A stretch of DNA of 64,000 bases from CALVGQ01 sp964369385 (GCA_964369385.1 CAYJEY010000009.1:1-64000); one strand, 5' to 3'; positions 50,259 through 59,325 are shown, counted from the first letter of the stretch. The notes: a model not told the origin generated them from the letters alone. Program-made: numbers and translations.

Positions 50259-50693
50259 CTACAAGAGCTCTTTGAAGTTGTGTTCATTGTATACACGGAT
50301 ATGATGATCACTCAATAGCTTACCACATACGCCATGTCCTTGTATTAAATTGCTAGTAAAAGTTCCATCATAAATATGACCAAAGCCACAACTAGGACTA
50401 TTTGACTTTAAAATAGCAACATCACATGAATATTCTTGGGCAATCAGGAGTGTCTTTTGTGCTCCTTGAATAAAGGCATCGCTGCAATCAATTCCATTTT
50501 TGTTGATAATACGACCGTCTTTTTGAATTTCACAAGGAACTCGGGGTGTAGAAAGTCCACCAAGCACTTCAGGACACACGGCAATGATTTCTCCTTTATC
50601 ATACAAATCTCTTAGTTCACTAATGCATGAAGCTGTGGCATTGTAGCGACAAGGTATACCTACAAGGCAAGCACTCACAATGATCTTGTTCAT
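50259..50693 (-). CDS. DUF523 / TudS-like thiouracil desulfidase family protein
   Basis: This 144-residue protein has the DUF523 blocks VSACLVGIPCRYNATA, AVCPEVLGGLSTPR and LKSNSPSCG. Members (TudS) bind a [4Fe-4S] cluster through three conserved cysteines and desulfurate 2-thiouracil; the corresponding Cys residues (in SACLVG, VCPE and PSCG) are all here. Whether this one acts on thiouracil or another sulfur compound is unknown. Its ATG overlaps the stop of the gene at 50690, so the two are co-transcribed. Confidence 0.82.
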   Translation of the reverse strand: MNKIIVSACLVGIPCRYNATASCISELRDLYDKGEIIAVCPEVLGGLSTPRVPCEIQKDGRIINKNGIDCSDAFIQGAQKTLLIAQEYSCDVAILKSNSPSCGFGHIYDGTFTSNLIQGHGVCGKLLSDHHIRVYNEHNFKELL

Positions 50694-51205
50694 TGCTTAC
50701 GAGATTGAATAAATGCCAACAAGTGTCCACATGCATACATAATCACGGCAATTCCAGCAAATGCAGAGATATAAATTAATGATTGACTCATTTGAGATAC
50801 ATAGGCATTTAAAGGTAATAATACACCAATCAGTGCAAATACAATAAATTTAATTAATAATTTGTTAGGTTCATTTGTAGAAGCAAGTTTCTTTGTATAG
50901 GAATACTTTTCTTTTAGTTCAACCTTCTCGATTTGTGAGAGTGAAGGTAAGAATTTTTTATGAAACATGTACATTAAGATTGCCCAGGCAAAGACACCAC
51001 CAAAAATTCCATAATAGATAGGTAAATCAAATGTCATGAAAGCAGCAATCACTAAAAAAGGCATGATGAACCGATTTGCATAAAGATTAAATTTCCTTTC
51101 ATCTTTATCCTGAATGATATAGGCATTTTTATGATATCGATTGATATAAACATTCCGTCCTTTTTTATCTTGGAATACTCCATAGCTTTGATTAATATTT
51201 GGCAT
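50690..51205 (-). CDS. hypothetical membrane protein
   Basis: I do not recognise this 171-residue protein. A basic N-terminal ~45 residues (GRNVYINRYHKNAYIIQDKDERK) precede two close hydrophobic segments (FIMPFLVIAAFMTFD and YYGIFGGVFAWAILMYMF). A charged loop and two more segments follow (LLIKFIVFALIGVLLPL and LIYISAFAGIAVIMYACGHLLAFI), giving four helices. GGAGGGG precedes the ATG. It is first gene of a two-gene unit with the DUF523 gene. Confidence 0.65.
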   Translation of the reverse strand: MPNINQSYGVFQDKKGRNVYINRYHKNAYIIQDKDERKFNLYANRFIMPFLVIAAFMTFDLPIYYGIFGGVFAWAILMYMFHKKFLPSLSQIEKVELKEKYSYTKKLASTNEPNKLLIKFIVFALIGVLLPLNAYVSQMSQSLIYISAFAGIAVIMYACGHLLAFIQSRKQ

Positions 51206-51314
51206 ATTGTCCCCTCCAATGTATTGACTTCTTTTTATATAATATCATTTTAACGTATTTTCTGTATATCATTTTGTATTTTTGTGTTCGATGTTTATTA
51301 AAATGTCCAATCCG

Positions 51315-51343
51315 TTGTATATTGAATTTTCATTCTCTATAAT
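51315..51343 (+). promoter_or_regulatory. promoter of the EIIA-agaS unit
   Basis: TTGTAT (51315-51320), 17-nt spacer, TATAAT (51338-51343), 27 bp before the ATG. Confidence 0.7.
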
Positions 51344-51370
51344 AAAGTTGTAAATAAACAGGAGGATGAC

Positions 51371-51808
51371 ATGATAGGAATTATTATTACAGGGCACGCA
51401 AATTTTGCGACAGGGATGCTGAGTTCTTTAAATTTAATTACAGGAATTCCAGCTCAATGTTATGGGGTTGATTTCTTAGAAGGACAATCAGCAGAAGATT
51501 TATCTCAAGGAATAGAAGAAGCAATCAACAAATTAAAACAAGAAGATTGCAGTGATATTTTAGTATTTAGTGATTTAGTAGGAGGGAGTCCATTTAAAAC
51601 AGCAGTGGAAGTAAAAATGCGCCGTTCAGAGCGAATTGAAGTATTATCTGGTTCTAACTTAGGAATGTTGATAGAAGCATCAATGGCTAGAGCATTTGTA
51701 GAAGACTTGGATGCTTTAATTGAAATGGCACTGAACACAGGAAAAACACAAGTAATGAAATACACTTATACTGAGCGCGTTGAACAAGAATGCGAAGATG
51801 GAATATAG
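51371..51808 (+). CDS. agaF: PTS mannose-family EIIA component (GalNAc/galactosamine type)
   Basis: This soluble phosphocarrier receives phosphate from HPr and passes it to EIIB. Its 145 residues form an EIIA-Man domain: the phospho-histidine in IIITGHANFATGM, then DILVFSDLVGGSPFKTA and SGSNLGMLIEA. It is separated from its EIIB-C-D partners at 55877-58030 by agaS, a regulator and an aldolase subunit; together they make a complete system. The sugar is inferred from agaS next door. AGGAGGATGAC precedes the ATG. Confidence 0.85.
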   Translation: MIGIIITGHANFATGMLSSLNLITGIPAQCYGVDFLEGQSAEDLSQGIEEAINKLKQEDCSDILVFSDLVGGSPFKTAVEVKMRRSERIEVLSGSNLGMLIEASMARAFVEDLDALIEMALNTGKTQVMKYTYTERVEQECEDGI

Positions 51809-51817
51809 GAGAAAAAT

Positions 51818-52987
51818 ATGATATTTACAATTACTAATGAAATCCTAACAGATTTAAAAGCGATTCACACAGCAACAGAAATTACACAACAACCAAATAC
51901 ATGGTTGAAGACAATTGCGCAAATTCGTGCAGAAAAACAAGCAATTGCTGATTTTATTCAACCAATTCTTAGTGCAGAAGACTTTGATATTGTGTTGACT
52001 GGAGCAGGGACGAGCGAGTTTGTAGGGAATTCGGCATTCTCCTTTTTGGCAAAGCGCTACAATCATAAAGTAAAATCTTATGCAACGACAGATATCGTGG
52101 CTACTCCAGAAGCATATTTGTCTCAAGATAAACCAACATTGTTGATTTCATATGGACGTAGTGGAAATTCTCCTGAGTCAGTTGGAGCGGTTGAAACTGC
52201 AAATACAGTCTGCAAAAACCTTCGCCATTTGTTTATTACATGCAATCATAATGGTGCATTATCTAAGTATGCAAAAGAGGCTGATAATGCTTATGCAATC
52301 AACCTTACACCAGAAACTCATGATGAAGGATTTGCAATGACATCTAGTTTTACAAATATGTATTTGGCGACATTGCTTAGCTTGCAAATGGACCAATTAG
52401 ATGAAATTGCATCAATCATTGAAGGTATAGCACATAAAGTTGAACAACTTTGTAATGAAGACTATACACTGTTTAAATCAATTGTCGATGAAGTTGAATT
52501 TGATCGTATTGTTTACTTAGGTTCTAATTCACTAAAAGGGATTGCACAAGAATCAGCACTTAAATTGCTTGAACTAGCTGCGGGAAAAACTGTCACAATG
52601 TATGATACTCCACTAGGATTTAGACATGGACCTAAATCAATTGTGAATGAGCGTACACTTACAGTTGTTTATTTAAGTGATAATGAGCACACATATAAGT
52701 ATGAGCTTGATTTAGTAAAAGAAATGTCAGGAGAGCGCAAAGGAAATAAAATATTAGCTATCTCTAATACGAATAAAGACGAAATGAAAGTTCTTTGCGA
52801 CTATTACTATAGCTTCAATAATGTTGCGATGGAGAGCGCTTATGCAGGACTTGAGTATATCGTATGTGCTCAAATGATTGCCTTCTTTAAATCAATTAAA
52901 TCTGAAGTTACACCAGATAATCCATGTCCAACAGGGGAAGTAAATCGTGTTGTACAAGGGGTTACAATCTACCCATATACTAAGTAA
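51818..52987 (+). CDS. agaS: AgaS-family SIS-domain isomerase/deaminase
   Basis: In the aga pathway the enzyme deaminates and isomerises galactosamine 6-phosphate to tagatose 6-phosphate. The 389-residue protein has two SIS domains: IVLTGAGTSEFVGNSAFSFL and LISYGRSGNSPESVGAV in the first, VYLGSNSLKGIAQESALKLLELAAG and TPLGFRHGPKSIV in the second. The overall pattern is that of AgaS. It follows EIIA by 9 bp and fits an N-acetylgalactosamine or galactosamine PTS; the deacetylase AgaA is not in the window. Confidence 0.9.
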   Translation: MIFTITNEILTDLKAIHTATEITQQPNTWLKTIAQIRAEKQAIADFIQPILSAEDFDIVLTGAGTSEFVGNSAFSFLAKRYNHKVKSYATTDIVATPEAYLSQDKPTLLISYGRSGNSPESVGAVETANTVCKNLRHLFITCNHNGALSKYAKEADNAYAINLTPETHDEGFAMTSSFTNMYLATLLSLQMDQLDEIASIIEGIAHKVEQLCNEDYTLFKSIVDEVEFDRIVYLGSNSLKGIAQESALKLLELAAGKTVTMYDTPLGFRHGPKSIVNERTLTVVYLSDNEHTYKYELDLVKEMSGERKGNKILAISNTNKDEMKVLCDYYYSFNNVAMESAYAGLEYIVCAQMIAFFKSIKSEVTPDNPCPTGEVNRVVQGVTIYPYTK

Positions 52988-52990
52988 TAA

Positions 52991-53027
52991 AAAAATCTAC
53001 ACATCAACTATTGGCGTGTAGATTTTT
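52991..53027. terminator. bidirectional terminator after agaS
   Basis: AAAAATCTACAC and GTGTAGATTTTT form a 12-bp stem with A-rich and T-rich flanks. It ends agaS and, on the other strand, the AraC gene whose stop overlaps it. Confidence 0.85.
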
Positions 53028-54196
53028 TATATGGAGTCGTCTTTCTTGTAAATAGATTTGGCGTAATCTGTTGGTGCAAGCTTGTAGTATTGTGAGAATT
53101 TACGACTAAAGTAATGAACAGAATTGAACCCCAGCATAGAAGCGATTTGAGAAATTGTATATTTGGATTCTTTGATCAGCATCTTACTTTTCTGTAATTT
53201 GACTTTATTGATATATTGTTTAGGCGCAATATCTAAATTTTCCTTAAAAAGATTTTGTAGAGAGCTGCGACTTAAAGAAAAATCATGACAGATTGTATCC
53301 AAATAAAGATTTTCAAAGATATTATCCTCGATATATTGAGTAATTTCATCTAATAAGTTCTTCTCTAAATTTTGATTAATTGGAGTTGTCGGTTTAACGT
53401 TGCTTGTACGATAATCTTCGTTCAATAAGTCGACAAGAATAATTTTTAAATAAGCATTCATTAAATCATTTTTATAAGGAAAATGAGTTTCTGAATTTTT
53501 GACAAAGCGATTAATTATCTCAAGTGTATCTCGATTTATTGTAAACTTTCGATTGAGTAAAGAACTCCAATCATCCATGCCAAGGCCAAATAAGACTGTT
53601 AAATAAGATGTTGATTTTTCCTCAACTCTTTGCGAGTAACGCTGATTTGGTGCAATAACAATTGCTTCATATTCATTTATTTTATACTCGACTTGATCAA
53701 TTGTACAAGACAGTTTTCCGTTATCTACATATACGAGCTCGAAGTAACTATTTTGTGTTTCCTCAAAAGTATAGCCTGGAGCTTTGACATTATAAAAGAA
53801 AGCAAATATTTCAGAAATAGTAAAAGTACTTTGTATGGAGTTAAAAGAAATTTCATTAATTTGACTAGCTTTTAATGTTGCACCATTTTTTGTGTAAAAA
53901 TCATGTGTATACTCTAGATGAGAAAGCACATTAAAATACATGTTTGGTTTAATGCAAGGGCATTTGTGAATCGAATAATACTCTGGATCTTGATCAAGTG
54001 ATGAAGAAACAACAAGTATTGCGGTTTCATCTTGGGAGCATATGACAACTTCTTCTTCACATACAAGTAATTCTTGAATATTACTGCTAGATTTATTTTT
54101 AAAATCACTCTTTTTGAATGAAGAATCTAGACTTTGCATGTTCTTGATGACAAATCCATATTTATTAAACAATGGGTCGGTAGTCTTTTTAAACAT
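53027..54196 (-). CDS. AraC-family transcriptional regulator
   Basis: This DNA-binding regulator has 389 residues. The N-terminal ~150 residues are unfamiliar, the middle holds a cupin-like sensing segment (SYFELVYVDNGKLSCTIDQVEYK and EAIVIAPNQRYSQRV), and the C-terminal ~100 have two helix-turn-helix motifs: LDTICHDFSLSRSSLQNLFKENL and YTISQIASMLGFNSVHYFSRKF with the AraC signature YFSRKF-x-x-Y-x-x-x-P. It lies between the EIIA-agaS and EIIB-C-D units and is the obvious candidate regulator of both. AAGGAGGTCC precedes the ATG. Confidence 0.88.
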   Translation of the reverse strand: MFKKTTDPLFNKYGFVIKNMQSLDSSFKKSDFKNKSSSNIQELLVCEEEVVICSQDETAILVVSSSLDQDPEYYSIHKCPCIKPNMYFNVLSHLEYTHDFYTKNGATLKASQINEISFNSIQSTFTISEIFAFFYNVKAPGYTFEETQNSYFELVYVDNGKLSCTIDQVEYKINEYEAIVIAPNQRYSQRVEEKSTSYLTVLFGLGMDDWSSLLNRKFTINRDTLEIINRFVKNSETHFPYKNDLMNAYLKIILVDLLNEDYRTSNVKPTTPINQNLEKNLLDEITQYIEDNIFENLYLDTICHDFSLSRSSLQNLFKENLDIAPKQYINKVKLQKSKMLIKESKYTISQIASMLGFNSVHYFSRKFSQYYKLAPTDYAKSIYKKDDSI

Positions 54197-54275
54197 AAGG
54201 ACCTCCTTCTCAATAGAATATATTTATATTTTACTTAAATAATGATTATTTGTAAAGTTTTCGCAAAATACAAAA

Positions 54276-54295
54276 AAAAGGAGTTTCCTCCTTTT
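54276..54295 (-). terminator. terminator of the GatZ/AgaZ-like gene
   Basis: On the minus strand AAAAGGAG-GAAA-CTCCTTTT begins at the stop codon and is followed by more T's. Confidence 0.8.
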
Positions 54296-55619
54296 ATCGT
54301 AGTTGATGCTGTTGAGTTGCACTGCAATATTCATCGATTGTATTCATAATACGATCAATAATTAATGCTTCTACTTCATTTGCGATTACACCTTCACGTA
54401 CTTTTGTGTATTGAATTGGCATAAACTGACTCATCAAATGAAGAGGAATTCCTCCATTTGCTTTAAAGTTAGAAACAAGCTGGTCAATAGATTTACTAAC
54501 TTCTTCACTAGGGAAATAGTATCGGCAGCGATCACTAAATGAGTACTTACGTTTAAGTGCAATATCGTGTGCATCTCCTGTGTAATATTTATCCCACTTA
54601 GAAGGATTTTTTAACATTGCTTCATCAAGTACTTTGATAAATTGACTCATTATTACACCACTATCCTTGAACCATTCTTCCTCAATATGATTTAGTGCAA
54701 AGAGTGCTTCTCTTAGTGCAAAAGTAAGACCAGGTCCTACTTTTAGAATAGCAATGCCATCCTGTATCATTTCGCTAAGTTTAGTTTTGGTTTGATAGTC
54801 AGTAGAGTGACCTTCAAATACTAAAGAAGGATATGCCTTTATTGCATGAGACAAGTGAGCTGCTTTCGCACGATCATACTCTGTACATCCTGAATCTTTT
54901 TCTTCCACTCCTGGCTGGACGACAACTGCAATGACATCATCCCAAAGCTCACTAATTTGATGCGCTAAGAAGGCTTGTTTAAAAGAGTTGATGGTATTGA
55001 CTAAATCATCAGTTGTGGTAATTTGCAATTCATTGCTATTACTTCCTTGTGCACCACCTGGGATTGGGACTTCACTTCCTACGATGTATACAGGGGCAAT
55101 AGCATCGGGTTGAGTTTTAAGCAAATTTAAATATGCATGGTGGGCAACACGGGCAAGTCTTGCTCCACGCTGGGCAATGATTTCATCACTCAATCGTTCA
55201 TTTGCATTATCATCTGCCAATTTCATACTTGTATCAATATGAATTTTAGTAAAACCGGCCATGATATACTGAGTTATTAATTCTTCTGCGTTTTTCATCG
55301 CTTCATCTTCATTAAGGGAAGACCAAGTCAGAGGACCCAGGTGGTCACCACCTAAAAAGATGGCTTGATGAGCGAGTCCAATTTCATCGGCAATCTTCAT
55401 CACAAATTCATAAAAATCAATTGGCTTCATTCCAGTATAGCCACCATTTTGATCGACTTGATTTGCAGTTGCTTCAATTAAAGCAACAGAATTTGTATCC
55501 TTAGCTTTCTTTAAAACAGCTTTAACTACGTATTCATTTGCACTACAAGCGCTATATATACCTACAGGGATTCCTGCCTTTTGTAGCTGAATTATTTTTT
55601 TTAATGGGTTCTTATTCAT
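54294..55619 (-). CDS. agaZ: tagatose-1,6-bisphosphate aldolase, non-catalytic subunit (GatZ/AgaZ family)
   Basis: The protein supports the class II aldolase GatY/AgaY, which splits tagatose 1,6-bisphosphate to glyceraldehyde 3-phosphate and dihydroxyacetone phosphate. The 441-residue protein begins IIQLQKAGIPVGIYSACSAN and contains VALIEATANQVDQNGGYTGM, FLGGDHLGPLTW and KVGPGLTFALREALFAL, which are family landmarks. The catalytic partner is not in the window; some members may act alone or in another role. The ATG at 55619 has AAGGAGTGATATT upstream. It is divergent from the EIIB-C-D operon, with the palindrome at 55835 between. Confidence 0.88.
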   Translation of the reverse strand: MNKNPLKKIIQLQKAGIPVGIYSACSANEYVVKAVLKKAKDTNSVALIEATANQVDQNGGYTGMKPIDFYEFVMKIADEIGLAHQAIFLGGDHLGPLTWSSLNEDEAMKNAEELITQYIMAGFTKIHIDTSMKLADDNANERLSDEIIAQRGARLARVAHHAYLNLLKTQPDAIAPVYIVGSEVPIPGGAQGSNSNELQITTTDDLVNTINSFKQAFLAHQISELWDDVIAVVVQPGVEEKDSGCTEYDRAKAAHLSHAIKAYPSLVFEGHSTDYQTKTKLSEMIQDGIAILKVGPGLTFALREALFALNHIEEEWFKDSGVIMSQFIKVLDEAMLKNPSKWDKYYTGDAHDIALKRKYSFSDRCRYYFPSEEVSKSIDQLVSNFKANGGIPLHLMSQFMPIQYTKVREGVIANEVEALIIDRIMNTIDEYCSATQQHQLR

Positions 55620-55834
55620 AATATCACTCCTTCTATATAAATATAGCATGCTTGAAAGAAATTGCGTTTGTGCATTTATGTATCTTACTTGTATTTTTGT
55701 AGAAATCAATCAAATCCACTTTTTTAAATAACGCAAAAATGTGTGATAAATAACGCAATTTGTACAAAATTATAAATAGATTAACTAAATTTGCAACGTA
55801 AATTACTAGGAAAACCTATAGAATAAATGTATAA

Positions 55835-55851
55835 GTAAGCAAACGCTTACA
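55835..55851 (+). promoter_or_regulatory. palindromic cre-like operator upstream of the EIIB gene
   Basis: GTAAGC-AAAC-GCTTAC (55835-55850) is a perfect 6-bp inverted repeat. AGCAAACGCTTACA (55838-55851) fits the cre pattern TGWAANCGNTNWCA at 12 of 14 positions. It lies 26 bp before the EIIB ATG, so it could be bound by CcpA or a LacI-family regulator. Confidence 0.55.
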
Positions 55852-55876
55852 CAAAAAAAGAAAATGGAGGGTTATT

Positions 55877-56356
55877 ATGCCAAATATCTTATTAGCTAGA
55901 ATCGATAGTCGTTTGATTCATGGGCAAGTGGCAACACAATGGTGTTCATCGATCGGTGCAAACTTAATTTTAGTTGCGAATGACAAAGTATCAACGGATA
56001 CATTCCATCAAGGATTGATGGATATGGCTGCCCCAAGTTATGCACAAACACGTTACTGGGACATCCAAAAAACAATTGACAACATTCACAGAGCATCAGA
56101 TGCTCAAAAAATCTTCATTGTGGCAAATTCACCTGTCGATGTATTAAGACTAGTAGAGGGTGGAGTTCCAATTAAAAAACTGAATATTGGAAACATGCAC
56201 ATGGCAGATGGTAAACGTCAAGTTGCTACTGTAGTAGCAGTTGATGATGCTGATGTAGCAGCATTTAAGAAACTTCAAGAGCTTGGAGTCGAGCTAGAAA
56301 TAAGACAAGTCCCAGACAAAGCTGCTGAAGATATCAACAAGTTATATACAAAATAA
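55877..56356 (+). CDS. agaV: PTS mannose-family EIIB component
   Basis: This soluble phosphotransfer protein passes phosphate from EIIA to the sugar during transport. Its 159 residues form an EIIB-Man domain with the phospho-histidine in ARIDSRLIHGQVATQW (His15), followed by VANSPVDVLRLVEGG and LNIGNMHMADGKRQV. It is the first gene of an EIIB-EIIC-EIID unit. The GalNAc/galactosamine assignment follows from agaS nearby; the sequence itself says only mannose/fructose/sorbose family. Confidence 0.88.
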   Translation: MPNILLARIDSRLIHGQVATQWCSSIGANLILVANDKVSTDTFHQGLMDMAAPSYAQTRYWDIQKTIDNIHRASDAQKIFIVANSPVDVLRLVEGGVPIKKLNIGNMHMADGKRQVATVVAVDDADVAAFKKLQELGVELEIRQVPDKAAEDINKLYTK

Positions 56357-56382
56357 CCTATTAAGGAAGGAGAATGTAAAGT

Positions 56383-57183
56383 ATGGATATTATTCAAATC
56401 GTTTTATTAGCATTGCTGACATTTGTATTAGCAATCGACCAATTCTCGTTAACTGAATTACTTTATCGCCCAATTATTGCGTGTCCACTTATTGGACTTG
56501 TGTTAGGGGACATGAACACAGGTTTAGTAGTTGGAGGTACTTATGAGTTAATGATGATTGGTAACATGCCAGTAGGAGGAGCGCAACCACCAAATGCCGT
56601 TATCGGTGGAGTGGCAGCGATGATCCTAGCGGTAAAATCAGGATTAGCAGTTGAAGAAGCATTAGGAGCATCAATTATCTTTGCGGTTATGGGACAATAC
56701 GCAGTGACAGTAACGTTTACAGTTATGTCAGGATTAATGCACAAAGCAGACAAAGAAGCTGAAAATGCAAACTTAAAAGGGATTACTGGCGTGAATGTCA
56801 TCTCTATGGCAATTTTGGGATCATTATTTGCATTAGTAGCAGTAGTTGCTTATGTTGGTGGAGAAGCTATTTCTGACCAACTACAAAATTTCTCAGATGA
56901 ATTCTCATGGTTCATGGCTGGTCTTGGAGCAGCTGGAGGAATGATGCGTTATGTTGGGTTTGCGATTCTTATGAAAATCATGTTATCTAATGATTTATGG
57001 GGAATCTACTTTGCAGGTTTTGCAGCAGCTGCATTATTTGGAAACATTCCAGCAACTGCAGGTGCAACATTATTATTAGTAGCATTTATCGGATTTGCAA
57101 TTGCGTTATATGATTACCAAATGAATATTAAAATTAAAGAAAATGCAGGAAATGGAATGGGAGGAATGAGCGATGGAATATAG
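56383..57183 (+). CDS. agaW: PTS mannose-family EIIC component
   Basis: This membrane channel subunit (266 residues) has seven or eight hydrophobic segments. It starts IIQIVLLALLTFVLAIDQFS and contains RPIIACPLIGLVLGDMNTGLVVGGTYELMMIG and NMPVGGAQPPNAVIGGVAAM, split here by loop sequence, which are EIIC-Man signatures. It ends within the EIID start (11-bp overlap). AGGAGAATG lies upstream of the ATG. Confidence 0.9.
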   Translation: MDIIQIVLLALLTFVLAIDQFSLTELLYRPIIACPLIGLVLGDMNTGLVVGGTYELMMIGNMPVGGAQPPNAVIGGVAAMILAVKSGLAVEEALGASIIFAVMGQYAVTVTFTVMSGLMHKADKEAENANLKGITGVNVISMAILGSLFALVAVVAYVGGEAISDQLQNFSDEFSWFMAGLGAAGGMMRYVGFAILMKIMLSNDLWGIYFAGFAAAALFGNIPATAGATLLLVAFIGFAIALYDYQMNIKIKENAGNGMGGMSDGI

Positions 57184-58030
57184 TAACTATAAAAATACTA
57201 CTCCAGCTGCAAAGTTAGATAAAGGCACTCTAAATCGTATGGTTTGGCGTTCACTTATGTTACAAGCATCATTTAACTATGAGCGTATGCAAGCAGCAGG
57301 ATGGCTGTATAGTATGGCACCGGGTCTTGAAAAGATCCATACAAATAAAGAAGATTTATCAAAATCAATGACACATAATCTTGAGTTCTTCAATACTCAT
57401 CCATTCCTAGTAACATTTGTAATGGGGATTGTATTATCTCTTGAGCAACAAAAAGCAGACATTCAAACAATCCGCTCAGTAAGAGTAGCAGCAATGGGAC
57501 CTCTTGGTGGTATCGGAGATGCATTGTTCTGGTTTACTTTAGTACCAATCACAGCAGGTTTAACTGCACAAATGGCAATTGATGGAAGTGTACTTGGACC
57601 TATCCTTTACTTCATCATTACATTTGGTGTGCAAATGGGACTACGTTTCTGGTTAATGAATTGGTCTTATTCTTTAGGAACAGGGGCAATTGGAGCATTA
57701 ACAAAAAATGCAAAAGAATTTACTCGTGCAGCATCAATGTTAGGAGTATTCGTAGTAGGTGCACTAACTTGTAACTATGGAGCTACATCTGTTGGAATCA
57801 TGGTTCCAAATGGAGATTCACCAATTGACATTCAAGCACTATTAAATGGTATTTTACCAGCGTTCTTACCATTGGTGTTAACATTAATGTGTTTCTTCTT
57901 GATTAAATTCAAAAACTGGAGTCCAGTAAAAACAATTGCATTATTGTTGGGAATTGGTATTCTTGGTGGAGCACTTGGTATTTGGCCAGGGCAAGAAACA
58001 AGTCTTATTTCAGTTCCTTGGATTGCTTAA
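57173..58030 (+). CDS. agaE: PTS mannose-family EIID component
   Basis: This partner of EIIC in the membrane (285 residues) has the family start LNRMVWRSLMLQASFNYERM, then MTHNLEFFNTHPFLVTFVMG and AMGPLGGIGDALFWF, and hydrophobic helices to the C-terminus. Translation is coupled to EIIC by overlap. A hairpin follows within 30 bp, so the next gene may be only partly co-transcribed. Confidence 0.9.
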   Translation: MEYSNYKNTTPAAKLDKGTLNRMVWRSLMLQASFNYERMQAAGWLYSMAPGLEKIHTNKEDLSKSMTHNLEFFNTHPFLVTFVMGIVLSLEQQKADIQTIRSVRVAAMGPLGGIGDALFWFTLVPITAGLTAQMAIDGSVLGPILYFIITFGVQMGLRFWLMNWSYSLGTGAIGALTKNAKEFTRAASMLGVFVVGALTCNYGATSVGIMVPNGDSPIDIQALLNGILPAFLPLVLTLMCFFLIKFKNWSPVKTIALLLGIGILGGALGIWPGQETSLISVPWIA

Positions 58031-58054
58031 TTAAGAGTAGTTTGATAAAATTAT

Positions 58055-58083
58055 AAGGGTAATTGGCCAAGCCATTTACCCTT
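58055..58083 (+). terminator. hairpin after the EIID gene
   Basis: AAGGGTAA-T-TGG and CCA-T-TTACCCTT form an 11-bp stem with one T-T mismatch and a CCAAG loop, followed by TCTACTT. The weak T-run suggests a partial terminator. Confidence 0.6.
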
Positions 58084-58104
58084 TCTACTTAGGAGGTAGC
58101 AAAT

Positions 58105-58794
58105 ATGAATCACTTTATTATATTTATCATATTGATGGTGGTTGCAATTGTGATCAATGTAGGATTACATTTTGCAAAACGCTCATTTACAATGAAGACA
58201 ATGGGTTACTTGTATCAACAAGGAGATGCAAAGAAGTATCTAGAAGCACTAGATTCATTCAATGCTAAAATCTTATTTTCTAAGAAGACTCGATTATTTA
58301 TGAAAATTGATGGACATACTCAACTAAAACAAGTAGATGAAGTATTAGCTATTTTTAAGCAGCTACGTGGAATGCGTTTAAGTTATGGTAAAAAGATAAC
58401 ACTGTACCAAAAAGAAGTAGGGGTATATGTTGAGCAAAAAATGAATGAAGAAGCAATTGCAAGCTATGATGATTTAGTACGTGAGGGCTCTTTACTTCAA
58501 GACCAGCGAATGATCCAAATTATCGAAAACAATGGAGTACTTGTAGATGTGTATGCAAAGAAAAATCCAGAAGTTACAGAGCAACTTAAACAAATTATTA
58601 CTTCAACACAGGATCAAGTCATGATTGGAATTATGAGCTATCGTTTAGCTGTGTGTAGTCATCATCAAGGTGATCATGTTGCAACAAAAAAATACTTAAA
58701 AGAAGCACAAGTGGCACTAAAAGGAACACTATTTGAAGCGCTAATTGGAAAAGTAATTAGTGATCAAAAACTAATAGATAATTATGTATTATAG
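58105..58794 (+). CDS. hypothetical membrane-anchored helical-repeat protein
   Basis: This 229-residue protein has one N-terminal membrane helix (HFIIFIILMVVAIVINVGLHF), followed by ~205 mainly helical residues. The pattern is TPR-like: pairs of helices such as MKTMGYLYQQGDAKKYLEALD and SYRLAVCSHHQGDHVATKKYLKEAQVAL. It is encoded directly behind the EIID gene, suggesting the PTS operon, but similar anchored TPR proteins occur alone. No function is assigned. AGGAGG precedes the ATG. Confidence 0.6.
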   Translation: MNHFIIFIILMVVAIVINVGLHFAKRSFTMKTMGYLYQQGDAKKYLEALDSFNAKILFSKKTRLFMKIDGHTQLKQVDEVLAIFKQLRGMRLSYGKKITLYQKEVGVYVEQKMNEEAIASYDDLVREGSLLQDQRMIQIIENNGVLVDVYAKKNPEVTEQLKQIITSTQDQVMIGIMSYRLAVCSHHQGDHVATKKYLKEAQVALKGTLFEALIGKVISDQKLIDNYVL

Positions 58795-58813
58795 ATAACC
58801 TAAGGTTATCTAT
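58791..58813. repeat. perfect inverted repeat at the gene end
   Basis: ATAGATAACC-TAA-GGTTATCTAT starts at the stop codon of the helical-repeat gene. It has no T-run directly behind it on either strand; a further loose stem ending GGTCTTTTTT (58814-58849) may complete a terminator. Confidence 0.55.
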
Positions 58814-58845
58814 CAGACTGTTGGTAAACTGATCAATGGTCTTTT

Positions 58846-59325
58846 TTATATGTGATTGATAATTACATTCCATGTATGAGCATTTATCACTCCTGTGGCT
58901 TTCAATCCATATCGAATTTGGAATTGAATTACTTTGGCTTGTGTGGCAATACCAAAAATACCGTCTACTTTAATCAGTCCACCTTCTGGAGTAATTTGGT
59001 TTAAGTAGTCTTGCATCTTGCACACTTCAACGCCACATTGGCCCTTTTCAATACGAATATTTGCATACATGTTTTCATCGATAATATCATCCATAGATTG
59101 ATACTTTAATATCAATTTATCCCATGTTAACGTATCGACAACCCCACTTGGACATAGCCCAGTGAGGGATTGAAAACGAGTTATCGCAAGCTTTGTATTT
59201 TTATCATATATTCCTTGCTCACTAATCAGTGGAATATCAGGATAATAACCATGTAGTGCATTGAGATATTCTTGAATCTTTAATACTGCTAAACCTTGGT
59301 ATCCAAGGGATATTACGTTGGCCAA
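58846..59325 (-). CDS. protein with two peptidoglycan-binding repeats
   Basis: This 159-residue protein is made of two PG_binding_1 repeats: residues ~5-75 (VLKIQEYLNALHGYYPDI ... NTKLAITRFQSLTGL) and ~95-159 (VEVCKMQDYLNQI ... ATQAKVIQFQIRYGLKATGVI). There is no signal peptide and no catalytic domain. The start is a TTG at 59325, 8 bp after AAAGGAG; no ATG or GTG fits. Such leaderless two-repeat proteins might be spore-cortex or mother-cell components, which is speculation. It is convergent with the helical-repeat gene. Confidence 0.8.
   Translation of the reverse strand: MANVISLGYQGLAVLKIQEYLNALHGYYPDIPLISEQGIYDKNTKLAITRFQSLTGLCPSGVVDTLTWDKLILKYQSMDDIIDENMYANIRIEKGQCGVEVCKMQDYLNQITPEGGLIKVDGIFGIATQAKVIQFQIRYGLKATGVINAHTWNVIINHI

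Noticed and set aside
50259..51205. DUF523 and its neighbour as part of the tdh-kbl operon
   Set aside because: They are on the opposite strand and separated by terminators facing each way.
55797..55809. TAAATTACTAG shared with the galM upstream region (4399-4409)
   Set aside because: Only 11 A/T-rich bases match and the flanks differ; too short to claim a common site.
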